Origin: JAXHUM01 sp034189325
GTDB taxonomy: Bacteria > Desulfobacterota > DSM-4660 > Desulfatiglandales > Desulfatiglandaceae
NCBI GenBank assembly: GCA_034189325.1
Contig: JAXHUM010000054.1
Location: forward strand, 124,001-188,000
Direction: 5' to 3'
Length of the DNA: 64,000 nt
Shown here in pieces: positions 63,100 through 64,000 of the stretch. Position 1 is the stretch's first letter. Each line of letters begins with the position of its first letter. The position numbers and the translations under genes are program-made. The notes below the pieces were generated by a model. It ran no database searches, was not told the DNA's origin, and saw only the letters and a list, made by a program, of their open reading frames with translations.

Positions 63100-64000
63100 T
63101 CAGGCCTGTCGCTTTAGGCCAAGTTCTTTCAATTGCTCTTCGTCTACGTAAGAAGGTGCTTCTGTAAGGGGACAGGTTGCACTGGTTGTCTTTGGGAAGG
63201 CAATCACCTCGCGGATCGACTCTGCGCCGACCATCATGGCCACGAGACGGTCAAGCCCCAGTGCCATGCCCCCATGGGGAGGAGCCCCATGTTTTAGGGC
63301 GTTGAGTAAAAAGCCGAATTTATTTTGCGCCTCTTCAGGGGATATACCCAATATATTGAATATTCGGCTCTGTGTGGCCAGGTCATGTATTCTGATGCTT
63401 CCGCCCCCGATTTCCGTGCCGTTCAACACCAGATCATAGGACCTTGCCCTGACCCGATCCGGATGATCTTCGAAGAGGTGGAGATCCTGTTCCAGTGGGG
63501 CAGTGAAGGGGTGGTGTACTGCTTGCAGACGTTCTTCGGTCTCATCATACTCAAAAAGGGGAAAGTGGGTGATCCACACAAAGGAATAGGCCTCTTCCGG
63601 GATAAGGTTGAGCCTTTGGGCCACCTCCAGTCGAAGCATTCCCAGGGTTTCGTTGGCTATGGCGCCCTTGTCCGCTGTAATCAGCAGTAAATCACCCGGT
63701 TCACCGCCGACCCTTTCGTTCAGCCTCTTTTTTTCTTCCTCGCCAAAGAATTTCTTGAGGGATGACTGCCAATCATTGTCCGTGACCTTGGCCCAAAAAA
63801 GGCCCTTTGCGCCGCATTCGACAGCACGGGCAGAAAGCTCATCCAAGACTTTTCTCGAAAGAGATGAGGCCTCCTGTTTAACGGTGATGGCCTTGATCAC
63901 CCCTCCCTCTTCGACAATTCCCTGAAACACCTTAAAATCAGACCTGGCAGCGATGTCTGTTATATCGTTGAGTTCCATGTCAAAGCGCCTATCAGGCCTG
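63100..64000 (-). CDS. aspS: Aspartate-tRNA ligase, C-terminal part (5' truncated by the window)
   Basis: About 300 residues of the C-terminal class II core; the frame is open to base 64000, so the N-terminal OB domain and front of the core lie outside. The bacterial GAD insertion is included. Motif 2 and 3 elements: FVWITHFPLFEYDE, LVLNGTEIGGGSIRIHDLAT, FLLNALKHGAPPHGGMALGL and DRLVAMMVGAESIREVIAFP. Asp-only versus Asp/Asn specificity cannot be told from this part. Confidence 0.96.
   Translation of the reverse strand, partial: RPDRRFDMELNDITDIAARSDFKVFQGIVEEGGVIKAITVKQEASSLSRKVLDELSARAVECGAKGLFWAKVTDNDWQSSLKKFFGEEEKKRLNERVGGEPGDLLLITADKGAIANETLGMLRLEVAQRLNLIPEEAYSFVWITHFPLFEYDETEERLQAVHHPFTAPLEQDLHLFEDHPDRVRARSYDLVLNGTEIGGGSIRIHDLATQSRIFNILGISPEEAQNKFGFLLNALKHGAPPHGGMALGLDRLVAMMVGAESIREVIAFPKTTSATCPLTEAPSYVDEEQLKELGLKRQA

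Noticed and set aside
1..64000. tRNA genes, rRNA, CRISPR arrays, transposons, prophage, toxin-antitoxin or defence islands
   Set aside because: Read on both strands without finding CCA-ended clover-leaf signatures, regular spaced repeats, transposase motifs or integrases; RecBCD is the only nuclease system and is a housekeeping complex.

Overview
The window reads as a chromosomal piece of a Gram-negative, lipid A-making anaerobe of the Desulfobacterota (former Deltaproteobacteria). This is an inference from gene content and order, not from a marker search. The pointers are a selenocysteine-synthesis gene (selA), a fused SpmA-SpmB membrane protein, the order rpsP-khpA-rimM-trmD-SPOUT methylase-rplS-rnhB-yraN-rsmI, a stand-alone HPr/EI pair without sugar permeases, split glyQ/glyS, an NtrY-type kinase and a sigma-54-like promoter. 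Coding density is high. I saw no tRNA, rRNA, insertion sequence, prophage or CRISPR array. One 100-N scaffold gap interrupts a gene at 55555-55654, and its two flanks are the same 121 bp.

Layout. (1) 1-14745, plus strand: the end of selA, a SIS-domain protein with an altered active site, an FmdB zinc ribbon, ispF, a two-domain beta-oxidation enzyme, then recC-recB, a fused spmAB and recD. (2) 14756-16668, minus: a nucleotidyltransferase-like protein and two tandem DUF2889 proteins. (3) 16669-28043, plus: a possibly structured 470-bp region, then ffh, the ribosome-maturation cluster, ptsH-ptsI, smpB and a large unknown protein with glycosyltransferase-like motifs. (4) 28374-41700: mixed housekeeping and metabolic genes: two MBL-fold hydrolases, mtaB, a divergent KptA, priA, an exported MEMO-family protein, a TlpA-like lipoprotein with an amidohydrolase, nadA, an acyl-CoA ligase and a DUF2333 protein. 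(5) 42000-46360: glyQ, glyS and convergent mltA. (6) 46639-59756: an envelope cluster made of lpxC (behind a sigma-54-like promoter), an NtrY-like kinase, waaA, lpxK, an ELM1-family protein, three GT4 glycosyltransferases, an FkbM-type methyltransferase and a class I methyltransferase. (7) 60107-64000: a small translation-factor-like beta-barrel protein, two uncharacterised proteins, pyrG and the 3' part of aspS.

How the genes fit together. RecBCD forms one repair unit even though spmAB sits inside it. The ffh to smpB block couples ribosome maturation, protein targeting and ribosome rescue. The lpxC-waaA-lpxK run makes and decorates the Kdo2-lipid A anchor, and the following transferases probably extend the core or O-chain. 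I did not find a clear-cut new multi-gene system. The best leads are the lpxC sigma-54/NtrY arrangement, the large unknown protein at 25962-28043, the L7/L12-like zinc-ribbon protein, the exported MEMO protein, the DUF2889/nucleotidyltransferase trio and the possible structured RNA before ffh.
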